Source of the DNA: Symbiodinium microadriaticum
Lineage: Eukaryota; Sar; Dinophyceae; Suessiales; Symbiodiniaceae
NCBI GenBank assembly: GCA_001939145.1
Contig: LSRX01000661.1
Span: 300,095 to 364,094 of the forward strand
Direction: 5' to 3'
Length of the DNA stretch: 64,000 nucleotides
The notes below the pieces were generated by a model. That model worked only from the letters and a program-made list of their open reading frames with translations. It was not told where the DNA came from and made no database searches. The translations under genes and the position numbers were made by a program. Each line of letters starts with the position of its first letter. The first letter of the stretch is position 1. Of this stretch, positions 40,613 through 51,118 are shown piece by piece.

Positions 40613-41600
40613 CTATGCAAACGGAGGTAGCCGCTGTATTGCTGTATTCATTACATCCTGTAGCTGGTTGTTGTTGTCTATGTCGAAGACTGCATGGGGC
40701 CCATACAAAAACTTATATGCGTCAATGTAGGTTTCAGTAAGCCAATCGCTTCGGGGTCTGGCAACTCTTCTTTTGATTACAGACCGGGGCACCAGCTTAC
40801 CAGGAGCAAATACCAGTTGATGTAGCGGATCTGCCGGGCTGGACCGAAGGATATGGCCAAAGAGTCTCAATTTGGTTCTTTTCCATGTGTCTCCGAAGTG
40901 CTCGAACTTACAATGATGATCACGTTGGTCTTCTTCATACTTCTTAGAATTAGTCTCTTCTCTGTCTACAAACGTTGATGGCTCGCCAAGAATCTTGCGA
41001 AGCATTTTTTTGAAAACCATTCAGTTTGGATATTTCCGATGTTGTTAATTGTATACATTCCAAACTATATAGAAGCTTGCTGCGGACTATTGAATTGAAT
41101 ACTTGTATCTTCCATTTTATAGAAGTGTTTGCTTTGTTCCAAAACAGCCCCATGCGTTTGCATGTTCCGATGCAATCGCCAAGTCTATTTGCAACCTCGG
41201 CTTTGTTGTCGAATGTGTCTGACAGAAGAGTTCCTAGATAAGTAGCTGATTTTTGTCGCGGAACCACTCTCCCTGCAACTGACGAAACACGTTGATTAGC
41301 AGTAAGGTTGACACATTTGTCGTAGTTAAGCTTGAGTCCGAAATAGTCTGAATGCCTTTCTATAGCGTGCAACAACCGATTTATGCATTGAGTGTTGGCC
41401 CCAAAAATCAGGGTATCATCCGCGTATAAGATCTCCGAGAAATATATTCCATCAATAGGTTCCATTTGTCTTCTTGTGCATAATTCGGATTTTAAGTCTG
41501 CAAAGAGTGCTCCCATCACTAAAGTGAATATATATGGAGATAGAGGACAACCTTGACGTATCCCTGCATATTGAGTGTGCCAATCCGATTCCGTATCTAT
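40613..41600 (-). mobile_element. 5'-truncated LINE reverse transcriptase, frameshifted
   Basis: Non-LTR reverse transcriptase core on the minus strand: IRQGCPLSPYIFTLVMGALF (finger/palm block), then LYADDTLIF with the catalytic YADD at 41415-41426, then GLKLNYDKC and SATYLGTLLS. The product copies element RNA at a nicked target. A 7-base A run (T run 41005-41011 on the plus strand) shifts the frame: the first frame ends in LNGFQKN, and removing one A continues into KMLRKILGEPSTFV and the thumb/C-terminal part (KRTKLRLFGHILRSSPADPL) to a stop at 40613. Upstream, the frame runs straight into TATC/TATA microsatellite, so the 5' part is missing. A dead copy, or a live one with a sequencing error. 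Confidence 0.9.
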
Positions 41601-41790
41601 AGCTGTATCTATTCTCACATATGTACTTATAGTTGCATCTATATTGGCATCCATAGTTAAAGCTTTATCTATATCTAGACATATATGTATACATGTATAC
41701 ACACCAGCATACATATGTAAACATATATATGTATATATTCTATTTATTTATTTATATACATATACATTGATGATATTCTATACACTGGTC
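41601..41790. repeat. ATCTATA/TATACA microsatellite
   Basis: Interrupted TAT-CTA and ATATGTA units at the truncated 5' edge of the LINE. Confidence 0.9.
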
Positions 41791-42090
41791 GTTGTCGGAT
41801 CGCGATTATCGCCGCCATCCTAGCGTTGCTGCGCCTGTTCCCATGATTTCTCTGCCGGGCGAGTGCATGAGATGCTCCAGTTGATAGGCGGTTTCTCTGC
41901 CCGGGTTCTGCATGCTTTAATCAGCGGTGCGCTCTTCTACTTCTGACAGTTTTCAATCGAGGGAGAGGCCTGGGATTTGCTCCGACTATCACACCAGAAA
42001 CCAGAAAAACACGATCGAGAGAAATCACGCGATTTCAAAAACAAGTACAAGCGAACAGCAAAAACAAAACCCACAAACAGTCGATGCACC
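41791..42090. other. No supported gene
   Basis: Short frames only; A-rich from 41990. Confidence 0.4.
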
Positions 42091-42099
42091 TTGTGGCAT

Positions 42100-42240
42100 T
42101 TGCAAGCAAGCAAGCAAGCAAGCAAGCAAGCCAGCAAGCCAGCAAGCGAGCAAAACAGCAAGCCAGCAAGCCAACAAGCCAGCCAGCAAGTTCAAAAGCA
42201 CGCAGGCATGCAAGCACGGAAGCACGCAAGCAAGAAAGCC
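42100..42240. repeat. AAGC tetranucleotide repeat
   Basis: (CAAG)n perfect at 42103-42131, then AAGCC/AAGC variants to about 42240. Frames give Lys/Gln/Ala/Ser repeats. Confidence 0.95.
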
Positions 42241-42299
42241 CCCTTCCTTCGCATGTCACGCCTCCACGAAATTCGGGGGAGGCAGTGCCGGAACGGATT

Positions 42300-43690
42300 C
42301 GCTTCCTGGCATGAGATTTCCAGATTTAATCTTCTCCGCTTCACGGCTTCCTGGCTCCCGAGGTAGGTGCCGTTGAAGGCACTGGTCCACAATCCAGCCA
42401 GGTAGGGCTCCTGCGTCAGGTGCAGGAGACAGGTCCGGAAAGCCCGTGACTCAGGTGGCACAGAAAGCTTTGCAGTCCTCTGGTCTTCGACGGTCACAGC
42501 TACACCATTCTGCCCGAAGTATGCGGTCCAAGAAAAGAACCTGTACCCAAGGAACATGAGAGTAACAGGAACTCAAATGCAATGAGGTTTTCCGCCTGCG
42601 GTCTGCCCTTCAGGGTGGACAGGAGCGTGTCCGCCCAAGCTACTGCGTATTCTCCCGACACCTCACAGGAAAGAGTACTGCCTGTGCCGCATGGCCAGGC
42701 AAGGCAAGTGCTTCTTCAGAGCCCCGCATGCGTGTCCAATACTGCGACCACCACACCGTCGGATGCCTTTTTGCAACATGCAGAGGTCACGGCGCAAATT
42801 CTCCTTGAACTGCTCGTGCCTTGAAGAATCTCGGTGCCCGTGGAGGAGGCAAAGCCCGAACGGGAGAATCCTCTGCGAACAGCATCAAAAACCACCACGT
42901 GGCAACACGCCGGGCTTGCTCTCATGCTTTGCCTTGCCTCCATGGGCTCCAAGCGCACAGGCCTGGACTCTGGCAGACTCTGGCAGCTCCAGCGCGAACT
43001 GTCCAATCGCTTGCACTTCCGCTAGACCCCATGGCACATCAGCAACGTGAACTGACCCGAGCATAGTCTCGCTGCCTTTGCATCCCAACATCACGAGCCC
43101 ATTGAAACCTGTCTCCTTTCTCCTGGCGCAGGCCGCTAGGCCCGTAGGCCTTCTCACATGTCCCTGATGTCTCTGGGGCCGGGGCAAGGGCAGCAAGTCG
43201 AACACTTGCAGAGCAAAAGCGCTGCCAGGACCTTGAGAGTGTCTGCCCTGATGCCCTACGCGCACTGACTTGGTCTGTGAACCTGCCGCAACTCAGCAGC
43301 GAGCCAGGGCCGCAAACCACCAACGTTTGGCAGGTCAATTCGTGTTCGCCTCTGGCGTCTGCATGTTCAGCTTCCGGCACGACTGTGGGGATGAAGCTGT
43401 GACAGCCAGGGCCACGAATAGTGCATCTGAGTCTTAGATTTGATACATGCACGTCAACAAACCCGAAGCCATCCCGAAGCGGTTTGTGCCTGAGAACACG
43501 AAGCTGACATCCGGCTGCTCGTCGTCATCATCGGACCTGAATGATTCGGAGCTGGAGCTCTGTAGCTGAGATAGCGCTTCCGGCTCAGCGCATGGCACGC
43601 AAGCCTGGATCTGATCCAAGAGTCCATGAATCATGGCCACTGAAGACTGAGACACAACTACACGGCTCTAAGAGCTCGCCTGGTTTCCCT
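42300..43690 (-). CDS. Multi-exon hypothetical gene
   Basis: Consecutive protein-like stretches on one strand between splice-like edges: about 43655-43500 (SSVAMIHGLLDQIQACVPCA, acidic SDDDDEQPD), 43480-43270 (PLRDGFGFVDVHVSNLRLRC), 43110-42963 (GFNGLVMLGCKGSETMLGSV, VPWGLAEVQAIGQFALELPE; acceptor GAGACAG, donor GC), 42655-42562 (VSGEYAVAWADTLLSTLKGR, NLIAFEFLLLS) and 42545-42300 (FFSWTAYFGQNGVAVTVEDQ, LTQEPYLAGLWTSAFNGTYL). Composition fits a folded soluble or luminal protein. I recognise no family. The 42870-42700 interval has two rival frames. The 3' end merges into the AAGC repeat. Confidence 0.5.
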
Positions 43691-43874
43691 GCCTTTCCTT
43701 TGTATCTTTGCTCTGAGACATGAGAAACCGAAGAGCTTCTCCCAAGGTTGCACATGTAAAACTCTCCCTGCGCTCCGAACGCTCCAAGGCAACTCACCAC
43801 GGAAAGCCAGACCGCGTGCAACAGATGCTTATGGGGATGCAGTTGTGAGCAAATCCAGCGCAACCACCCAGCAA

Positions 43875-43965
43875 GCCAGCGAGCCAGACAAACAGACAGA
43901 CAGACAGACAGACATACGGACGGACAGACAGATTTGAGAACAGACACACACACACACACATTCAC
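43875..43965. repeat. GACA and CA microsatellites
   Basis: (GACA)n with CGGA variants, then (CA)n at about 43943-43960. Confidence 0.9.
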
Positions 43966-44099
43966 GCATGCATGTTCCGAATGTTCTGATCGGTGAAGTT
44001 GTCGAGCCAATACTGTGAAGATCACCATGGTCCATTGCAATGTAGAACTGTACCGGCAGTACAACTTAGATGTGCTTAGCTCATCTCGGCTATCAATGA

Positions 44100-44415
44100 A
44101 TGATTGCTGCTACCGGTTCGCCTGGCTCAAACTAATCAAAACAGTCAGCTGCAGTCATCACAGCACTCTGCCATGACAATTGCTACAGCATGTGCAGAGG
44201 TGCGCCTCTCTCAACGTAGTCTTCCGCCCATTCTTACGCAGTAATCACAAGGGACCATGAACAGCAAGGCTAATCAAGTCTCGCGTGAGATGAGCGCCAC
44301 ATGCCGCTGCATCTACAGCGGGTCCCAACAAAGACACGACATAGAGTACAGTCCAGTCCAGTCAGTATGGACATGGACACGATAGAGACCAAACGCTTGA
44401 CAGACTCAGACACAC
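44100..44415. other. No supported gene
   Basis: No protein-like frame; nothing repetitive. Confidence 0.4.
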
Positions 44416-44417
44416 AG

Positions 44418-44663
44418 CTAGAGAGGTAAATAGCAAAAAGTCACCAGCACTAATGCTTCGAGCCATGTGAGAGATGGGTGCTCTGCCAGACCTTTCACAA
44501 GATCTGTCGACACATGTGGAACCTTTTTGTCCCCGCTTTCCCGACTGAGTTGCATGCCGAGGGCACGCAGTTGCGCAGGCAGCTTCCCAGGTAAAACAAG
44601 GGCCCGAAGCGCTGAGCCAGCCTGGAACCTGCACTGTACGGAGTGCTCGGCGGCTGTGTTCAC
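44418..44663 (-). CDS. Hypothetical C-terminal exon
   Basis: The frame ends in a stop at 44418. Protein-like throughout: SALRALVLPGKLPAQLRALG, KKVPHVSTDLVKGLAEHPSL, then a hydrophobic tail (LEALVLVTFCYLPL). Leu-rich helical repeats are possible. No family. Confidence 0.45.
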   Translation of the reverse strand: MNTAAEHSVQCRFQAGSALRALVLPGKLPAQLRALGMQLSRESGDKKVPHVSTDLVKGLAEHPSLTWLEALVLVTFCYLPL

Positions 44664-45190
44664 ACTTCGTTAATGCATTCAATCGGCAGACCGCCACAAA
44701 GCAGACAGTCACATGCCCAAGCAGCTGCTTCCAACCGCCAGTGGGGCGTGCCAAACACGAGCACTCTTGAAAAAGGCAAGAACACTCGATGGCTCTTGGC
44801 CGGTAGAGGACCGTTTACAGAAACTGAATGATTCCGGAAGACGAAACTCTTAATTTCTGCGGAGAATGCGGAGAGCAGTGACGGAACTGCTCGGGTACTG
44901 GCCCGCAATGTGCAGAAGCACGTCGTGCTTCCAGGAACCCTCTTGCCGGCCCCTCGTAGGATCAGGCAACGCAGCAGGAACAAAACTCCCGACGGAGCGC
45001 TTCGCCTGCTCGCCGGCACTTTGCCTCTGCTCAAGCTACGGAAGGGCTTCGCAGCCTGGACCCCAGGGCCAGGGCCAGGGGGCTGCAGCGTCGGACCGAG
45101 ACCCCGAACTACAAGGCTGTGCTTATGTTGTTCATAGGCAGGTAAAGAGCACTGCATCACATGCTGCAGGCTCACGCGAGAAGCTGCCAT
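44660..45190 (-). CDS. Hypothetical ORF, 176 codons
   Basis: ATG at 45188-45190. Mixed quality: a Pro/Gly-rich N-terminal part, then hydrophobic patches (GVLFLLRCLILRGAG, SHRVFLPFSRVLVFG). It could include unspliced intron. It overlaps the exon at 44418-44663 by only four bases, in another frame. Confidence 0.3.
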   Translation of the reverse strand: MAASRVSLQHVMQCSLPAYEQHKHSLVVRGLGPTLQPPGPGPGVQAAKPFRSLSRGKVPASRRSAPSGVLFLLRCLILRGAGKRVPGSTTCFCTLRASTRAVPSLLSAFSAEIKSFVFRNHSVSVNGPLPAKSHRVFLPFSRVLVFGTPHWRLEAAAWACDCLLCGGLPIECINEV

Positions 45191-45319
45191 CGAGATCCGA
45201 CGTGCACCCGCGATGTGCAGAAAGCAGGGAAGTCTGTGGCGAATGGCAGAACTCCTGAGGTACTGAATACTTACAGCCTACAGACTCACATCACGCACCA
45301 AAAGCTTCTTCTGAATCGT

Positions 45320-46080
45320 TGTTGAAACTATTTGGCCCCAAATCTGCGCAGCGGTTCGGGCAGTCTTTGTCCACGCCTTCAGTTGACCGCCACGACCCAT
45401 GTAAAGTGACCCTACAATGCACACTGCTCTGTCAGGAAGTCAGCCCCGCCGGCCATCCGGCGAAAACGGCGGTGTGTCATGCATTCCTGCCTATCAGTAC
45501 CACCTCACGAGCAGCGTACAATGGCCTAGGAAGGCTGAGGGACTTACGCGTTGGGTGGTCCTGTACTTAACATACATGCGACAGCCGGCGCAAACCTCTG
45601 CGATGGGGGGCACGACAGTCCTTAACCGAGGAGGCCCTTGTCTTGTCGACCTGTAGTATGTGCTGTTAAGGCCGTCCACGACAAAGATTTACAAAGTGGA
45701 GTCGGACGGGGCAGGGCTCAGGGTGGAACGGGCAGCACATCAAAGTGGCCTGTCGTGGCCGCTTCTTTGGGCCAGCGGCAGAGGCAGCGGACCATGGCAG
45801 GGCCCAGGGTGCCAGCTCCCCGCGGCCCTACACGCTACGAGGTCACTCCAAGCATCTTCAGGCTCAGAGGAGAAACCACTCGGTGCACCTGAGGAAGCCT
45901 CTTGAAGGAAGGCCGAGTCTTGGGCGGAGCGCCATCTTGATGGAAGATTCAAAGCACAGCGCCCCACTCGGCGGCCAGGGCGAGCGGCCTTCATGCGATG
46001 TCTTCACCAAGGGCATGTGTCCCACTTTCCAGGCCTGCCCCATGAGTGGGAACCTTGAGCCCTCAAGCTGCGTTGCCGCT
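45320..46080. other. No supported gene
   Basis: Overlapping Arg/Pro/Ser-rich frames on both strands; none resembles protein. Confidence 0.35.
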
Positions 46081-46085
46081 GGTGG

Positions 46086-46301
46086 ATGACAGCCTGCAAA
46101 CTCGAAGAGTCTTGCATGTTGAGACAGGGCGCTTACGGCATCTGGGCTGAACAGTTCCACCAGGCAGGAGCTGCGCTGGCTGCGCTGCGCCGGAGGAACC
46201 AGGGATTGCAGCACACGCTGCGGTGCAGAGCGCAGATGAGGAAGAGAAAGTACGCCGCCGTCTCATCGCGAGCAGATGCCTCAGCAGCTGAAGTATCCTG
46301 A
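46086..46301 (+). CDS. Hypothetical C-terminal exon
   Basis: Plus frame ending in a stop at 46301: GIWAEQFHQAGAALAALRRR then QMRKRKYAAVSSRADASAAE. A basic amphipathic helix. The minus strand here is also open, so the strand is uncertain. Confidence 0.3.
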   Translation: MTACKLEESCMLRQGAYGIWAEQFHQAGAALAALRRRNQGLQHTLRCRAQMRKRKYAAVSSRADASAAEVS

Positions 46302-47040
46302 AATATCTGGCCGCAACTAGCTCTTCAGAGCGCGGCTCCCAGTGGAGACAAGTGGGATTTACTAAGCTACAGCCCACAGCGACGAAAGCAACTGAGCAAA
46401 TCCACACAGTCCAGGTCTAGCACGTTTCGATCGCCTTTCGTGGCAAGGCACCGCCGCGCCTCGACCCCCGGGCTGATGTGCCAAAGTGGCCGCAGCACAA
46501 AAATCGAAGCTTCCACAAAGCTGCTGTGGCCACTTTGGCTGAATGCGGTCACCGAAGTGCTGAAAGCCTCATCCCTGCTAACATGCTGCCCCTAGAATTC
46601 CTGTGCCCAGGGCAAAGTCCCCCGGATCTACGGCCTGCGTGGGCGACGGAGGCTGGCACCTCCCAGGCCCATGAGATTGCAAGCATCGTCTCCAGGCAGG
46701 AAACGATGCTACTATTTAGACTTCAACCAATGCCAGCGTGATGCCTAGTCTGACAAGCTTGTGATCGCGAGGCTGTGCGACGTCGCCGGAACAGCTTCCA
46801 GAAGCCCAGCTGCCGGAGCAGCCCAGGCTAAGGCCCAAGGCCAAAGGCACTGCCTACGGGCCTACCACCCAATTTCCACACGATCTGCTCGGAGACCTGG
46901 CACAGCTTCCCTGCGCGTGCCATCGCTGCTCAACTCTTGGCGACACGAAACTCCTGGAGGGTTTCTGCCTTGCTGCCTTGCTTAGTCATTGTAGCTCGTC
47001 TGTCGAAGCCAAACACAGGGTAGACGAGGGACGTGTTTCA

Positions 47041-47163
47041 GGCTGGCAGAGACCTGGCACCAGAAGTGCGGCCATAGCACCAAAAGTTCAGCAAAAAGAA
47101 AGTGACCGGCTTCGTTTAAGGGTGTTCGAAGAGCTGCAGCGAGCAGCAGACGCTGGCACTTGA
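47041..47163 (+). CDS. Hypothetical C-terminal exon
   Basis: After CTGGCAG the frame reads APKVQQKESDRLRLRVFEEL and QRAADAGT and stops at 47163. A short charged helix; no family. Confidence 0.3.
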   Translation, partial: GWQRPGTRSAAIAPKVQQKESDRLRLRVFEELQRAADAGT

Positions 47164-47351
47164 CGCCTACATGCACTTGTCTGGCCCTACCTGCACTTGC
47201 TTATTAGCAGAGCCCCCATCATCCACAGCCTGCGCGAGAGTCTTAGCCTGTCGGCTCCTCACGTCAACTACCGCTGCGCGCGCTGAGGATGATAGAGCAT
47301 CGCCTGAGAGACAACGACAAGCCCATCACTCAAATTTCGACCAAAGCTTAA

Positions 47352-47573
47352 ATGATGTCGGTGTTTTGCAAAGGCTCTGAGTCTAGCATGCCGCGGCCCA
47401 CATGCCTTTCTCGCCTCTGCGGCCGGTCTGACGATGTCACGTGGCCGAGGCTGTGTGACGTTGCCGCCTCCAGAAGCTTTCAGGAGCACCCCAACGGCCC
47501 CAGCCCACCGCGCCACAGCATCCCGACTCCAAGTGCTCTGAAAGATGTGCTGACTGGCCTTGACTCGGCATGA
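47352..47573 (+). CDS. Hypothetical ORF
   Basis: Ends at 47573 with SIPTPSALKDVLTGLDSA. Pro/Ser/Arg-rich, moderate quality. The minus strand is open over 47268-47684. Confidence 0.25.
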   Translation: MMSVFCKGSESSMPRPTCLSRLCGRSDDVTWPRLCDVAASRSFQEHPNGPSPPRHSIPTPSALKDVLTGLDSA

Positions 47574-47733
47574 GCTCTCTTGGCAGCGGAGTGCTTGTGT
47601 TCTTGCGATTCTTATGAATCTCAAGGCTCCCGGCCACCGTCTACAGATCCTTACAAACCTGCTCGCTTGCCTGGATGTGCGCATTGGGGCTCAGCATCAG
47701 TTCTCACTCAGGAGGCTTAGCCCTCCCCCGTTG

Positions 47734-47895
47734 CAATCATGTCCTTGGGAACCCCCTAAGAGGATGGCAATCATTTTACATCGAATGCGTCACATTGGAA
47801 GACGACCCGCGTGGCCCTCTGCAATCATTCTTGGGGGCTGGAAATGATTGTGGCATTTCGCAATCATTTAGCCCCCTACCTCGCTTGCAATCATT
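47734..47895. repeat. Cluster of six CAATCAT words
   Basis: CAATCAT at 47734, 47768, 47822, 47861 and 47888 on the plus strand and its complement at 47844-47850. The pair 47822-47829/47843-47850 can form an 8-bp stem, and GGGGGCT/AGCCCCC words lie between copies. Confidence 0.8.
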
Positions 47896-47989
47896 TCCTA
47901 GGAAGCAGTGATGGCTCACGTGCACAAAGGAGCCCTGCAGCTTTGCCCGGTGTTGCGCAGGGCAATTTCAAGGCCACCTTCTGGAAAGT

Positions 47990-48437
47990 CCACCGCAGCT
48001 TGCGGCAACATCCGCTCCGTTGACTTTGCAGTCTAGGCCTCTGCGCACGGTTTCCTCTGACTGGACATGTGCTGTTAGCACTCTGCCAGGGCCGGCGTCC
48101 ACTCGCAAGCTGAGGAAAAAGAAGCAATGGTTCTGCAGTGCTGGTGCCGCCAGGGCCAGGGAGAGCATGTGGGAACTCTCTGTTTCCTGCACGGAATGCA
48201 CAACAGTTCTGGGGAAGAGGCAGCGCATACTGGAGTGCCCTCGCGGCCGACCACAGCTGCTGGCTGTGACACTTGCAGGCCTGACGGCGCAGGCTGCGCG
48301 CCCGCACGGAATGCCACAGCAAACTTCGAAGCTTGCGACAGGTTGGCCTCAAAAACTTCAAAGTCTTCACGTTTCCGCAGTCTCTGGACCATCTCCGCAG
48401 AAGCAGCCCAACGTGCTGCCGAGACTTGTGCTCGCAT
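47990..48437 (-). CDS. Two-exon hypothetical gene fragment
   Basis: Right exon (about 48437-48290): RAQVSAARWAASAEMVQRLR then FEVFEANLSQASKFAVAFRA, clearly protein-like. Left exon: after a pyrimidine-rich CTTTTTCCTCAG acceptor at about 48110 the frame reads LRVDAGPGRVLTAHVQSEET and GLDCKVNGADVAASCGGL, ending AAG|GTGGCC near 47985. No domain is recognised. Confidence 0.5.
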
Positions 48438-48468
48438 GATGTTGGTGCAGACCAGAAAGTGCTAGCAG

Positions 48469-48732
48469 CTAGCACCGGCGCCGCAGGATCGCCATCCGCC
48501 CTGGATCCCTTCGTACAAGGTGAATGCGTCCCAATGCCAAGCTCCGACGACACCGGAGCTTGACTGTACGAGCTACGCACAGCATATCTTGCAGATTTGT
48601 GGCGTCTGAATGCGTCTGACGCCTCTGCCTGGCACCCAAAGCCACCTTCCTCTGCGAGGCGCTGGCACGGCGAGACTGATGTGGCAGAAAAGTAACAAAG
48701 GGCGCCCCAAAGCCCGCGGAGGCCCTTGGCAT
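48469..48732 (-). CDS. Hypothetical exon
   Basis: The frame contains RRASASQRKVALGARQRRQT and HSDATNLQDML, basic. Lies just upstream of the exons at 47990-48437 on the same strand, so may belong to that gene. Confidence 0.3.
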   Translation of the reverse strand: MPRASAGFGAPFVTFLPHQSRRASASQRKVALGARQRRQTHSDATNLQDMLCVARTVKLRCRRSLALGRIHLVRRDPGRMAILRRRC

Positions 48733-49559
48733 TTTCCCTCGGCCGGAGCAGCTCGCATTTCGCCTCCGTGCTGCTGAGGAACGCTCACTGCCACGCGAGC
48801 TTGTCGCTTGAACCTACCCTCCTGCTCGCACCGAGCGCCGTTTCAAGCACAGGGCATCAAGCGCCATGAGATACTCTAGATCTAAAGGTGCTACAGCCAC
48901 AGATGGACGTTGGGGCTGCGCTCGGTATTGCAGGCGCTCACCACTCTGCCAAGGCAAGTTGCGGTGGATGAGGACGTCGCCATACCTTCAGTCGCACACA
49001 GCCTGCAGCCAGGAGAGGATCGCACGGAGCGCTTCTCGCCACCACAAGCAGCACGTCTCCGCAACACGGCCACTCTGGCCGGCCAAGCTCGGAACCCCCA
49101 GCAGCACGGACGGCTGGAAGGAACTCTCCTGTAAGATGATCTTAAGAACCAGTTAGCGGAGATGCATTGCTATGTGGGCATTGTAGATGTTCAGGCGACC
49201 TCCATTGCTGCGCCTTTGGCCTACATCTCGCACCCTCATTTGTGCAATCATCGCTCGCGTCCGGAAGCCTTGGCCACGTCGGGTGCAATGCGAGCTTGCT
49301 GCCCGCTGAGCCTTCCACCGGGTTCTTGGACGCCGCCTCAAACCCGGGAGACTCTCGGCACCCTGCCAAGACAAGTTGCATTGAACGAGGTACGGGAAGA
49401 AGTTCAGACGTGCTGCAGGTCTGTAGGCCAAGACTTTGATGCATCTCAGATCTCCGACAGGCTCTGAGGGTGCCGAATGCATTGACTGCCACTTCATAGA
49501 TGCATGACATGCCACAGCTTCAGGAACCAGTTGGACAAGTCTGGGCCATCGGCATTTCT

Positions 49560-49961
49560 GGCTTGGGAGTGGGGTAGGTCGCGGATGAAGCCCTTCTGGG
49601 ACTTTGGACGAGGCAACCACTGTCAACTCGGCGACGAAGACTTCAAGGGCGTGTCCCTGCCAGCCTTCAATCGCTGGTGTTAACAACAGCATGGCCCCCG
49701 GGAAGGCGAGCCATAATCTGAGCCATAGTGCGGGGTGATGCTCAAGCTGCTCCAGCTAAGGCAAGAATGGACAGCTTTCTTGGTGGGTGCCGGGCAGCCG
49801 AGAGTGCACGCCGCACGCCACGGCTGTTCAAACTCGTACCTTCCGGCCTTCTGCTCAATTGTATGGAAGCTCCCTCCCAAAGCCATGATCGCTTCAGATG
49901 CACACTGCTGCAGGGCTCCCATAACGCTGAAGAAACAGAGGCGGGGAACTCTGATTTTCAC
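49560..49961 (-). CDS. Two hypothetical exons
   Basis: Right stretch (about 49925-49840): SEAIMALGGSFHTIEQKAG followed by a good GT donor (GGAAG|GTACGAG). Left stretch (about 49670-49585): GWQGHALEVFVAELTVVASS. Both are protein-like, and edges fit local splice style. No family. Confidence 0.4.
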
Positions 49962-50266
49962 GATGCCCGAAGATCAGATGCACATGTGCTCGCGCAACGG
50001 CGATATGTGCCACGATTGCATCGCATGGCGTGGAATTTAATCATGCCAGGGAGTCGCAGAAGGGGCAGGCAAGCGACAGCCGTGACGCTTCGCCCCGGCA
50101 AGTGCGGGCCGCAAAAAATGCTAGAGACATCCCCGTGCACTTAGCTGAGACTGTTCTCGGACTTCTCTTGCCCTTTCGGGTCGTCTTCACATTCAACCTG
50201 CAGCTTCCATGTGAACGAAGCACACTGAGCGAAAGAACACCAGCTCCACAGAATCGCTCAATGCTA

Positions 50267-50509
50267 TTAGTGAATTGCATCCTTCAGAGCGCGACGGCAA
50301 GACGGGTTTGTATCTACCAGACCTGAACCAAAAAATGAATCGGAGCTTGGAATCAAGGACTGCAGGAGTTTCATCTCCACACGCGGCTCTCGGGGCCCTT
50401 GGATCTTAAATCTTGATCCCTGTAGCCTTCCAACGAAGCGCACCTGCCAGAGCCAGCTTCGTTTCCAGAGAGCCTCGACAAAGGACTCGGGAGTGACACC
50501 CTGTGCCAC
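50267..50509 (-). CDS. Hypothetical exon, member of a duplicated pair
   Basis: After GGCACAG the frame reads GVTPESFVEALWKRSWLWQV, then RFVGRLQGSRFK. It ends at 50267 after a Ser/Pro-rich tail. The first ~65 bases resemble the piece at 50851-50930. Confidence 0.45.
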   Translation of the reverse strand: MAQGVTPESFVEALWKRSWLWQVRFVGRLQGSRFKIQGPREPRVEMKLLQSLIPSSDSFFGSGLVDTNPSCRRALKDAIH

Positions 50510-50850
50510 ATGCGCGGCCCAAACGGGTGATAAGTCATTCTAGCGGTCATTTTGGGCGAACACGCTTCCGTTGATCTCGACAGATACTGTAGCCGAAGCT
50601 CCAGCTGTAGCAACTGACATTGGAGGCACGGCTGGGCTGGCTGCCCATGCCCGGCAAGGACGCAGTTACCGGATGCCAAGCGGCACTTCTTTCGGCCCAT
50701 GAGGCCTAACCTGTCTAACCACCGCTGTTAACTCCGCGACATGTGAGCATGGCGCGTGCATTACCGACGCGTGGGCGCCGAAACTCGGTGCGACACGCAC
50801 TAAATCTTCCAGTCCGTCTGCTTCCTGCAATCTAGCACCTAACGGACATA

Positions 50851-50930
50851 GCGAAGAGCACCTGCCAGCACTGTTTCCAGAGGTCGATGCTCCTTGGACA
50901 AAAACTCAGCAGACCAGCTTGTGACACCCT
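50851..50930 (-). CDS. Related exon, second member of the pair
   Basis: After CTCCAG the frame reads GVTSWSAEFLSKEHRPLETV and LAGALRYVR and stops. It shares GGTGTCAC, GGAAAC and GGCAGGTGC blocks, in order, with 50434-50500, so the two look like diverged copies of one exon. Confidence 0.4.
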
Positions 50931-51118
50931 GGAGCTGATCATCATGCCTGGGGAAAGCATGCCGAGCTAGAGAGATCGCTTCTTCCCATGTCTCGGAAGA
51001 CGGCTGAAGTCATCTCCAGCAAATTCGAAATGCGGCTACTCCCACCAGCCTGCCCGGCAGCTTCACTCCCAACGCACTGAGCAAGTGCTAAGAACTGCAC
51101 ATCCGTTCCGAGCGTACA

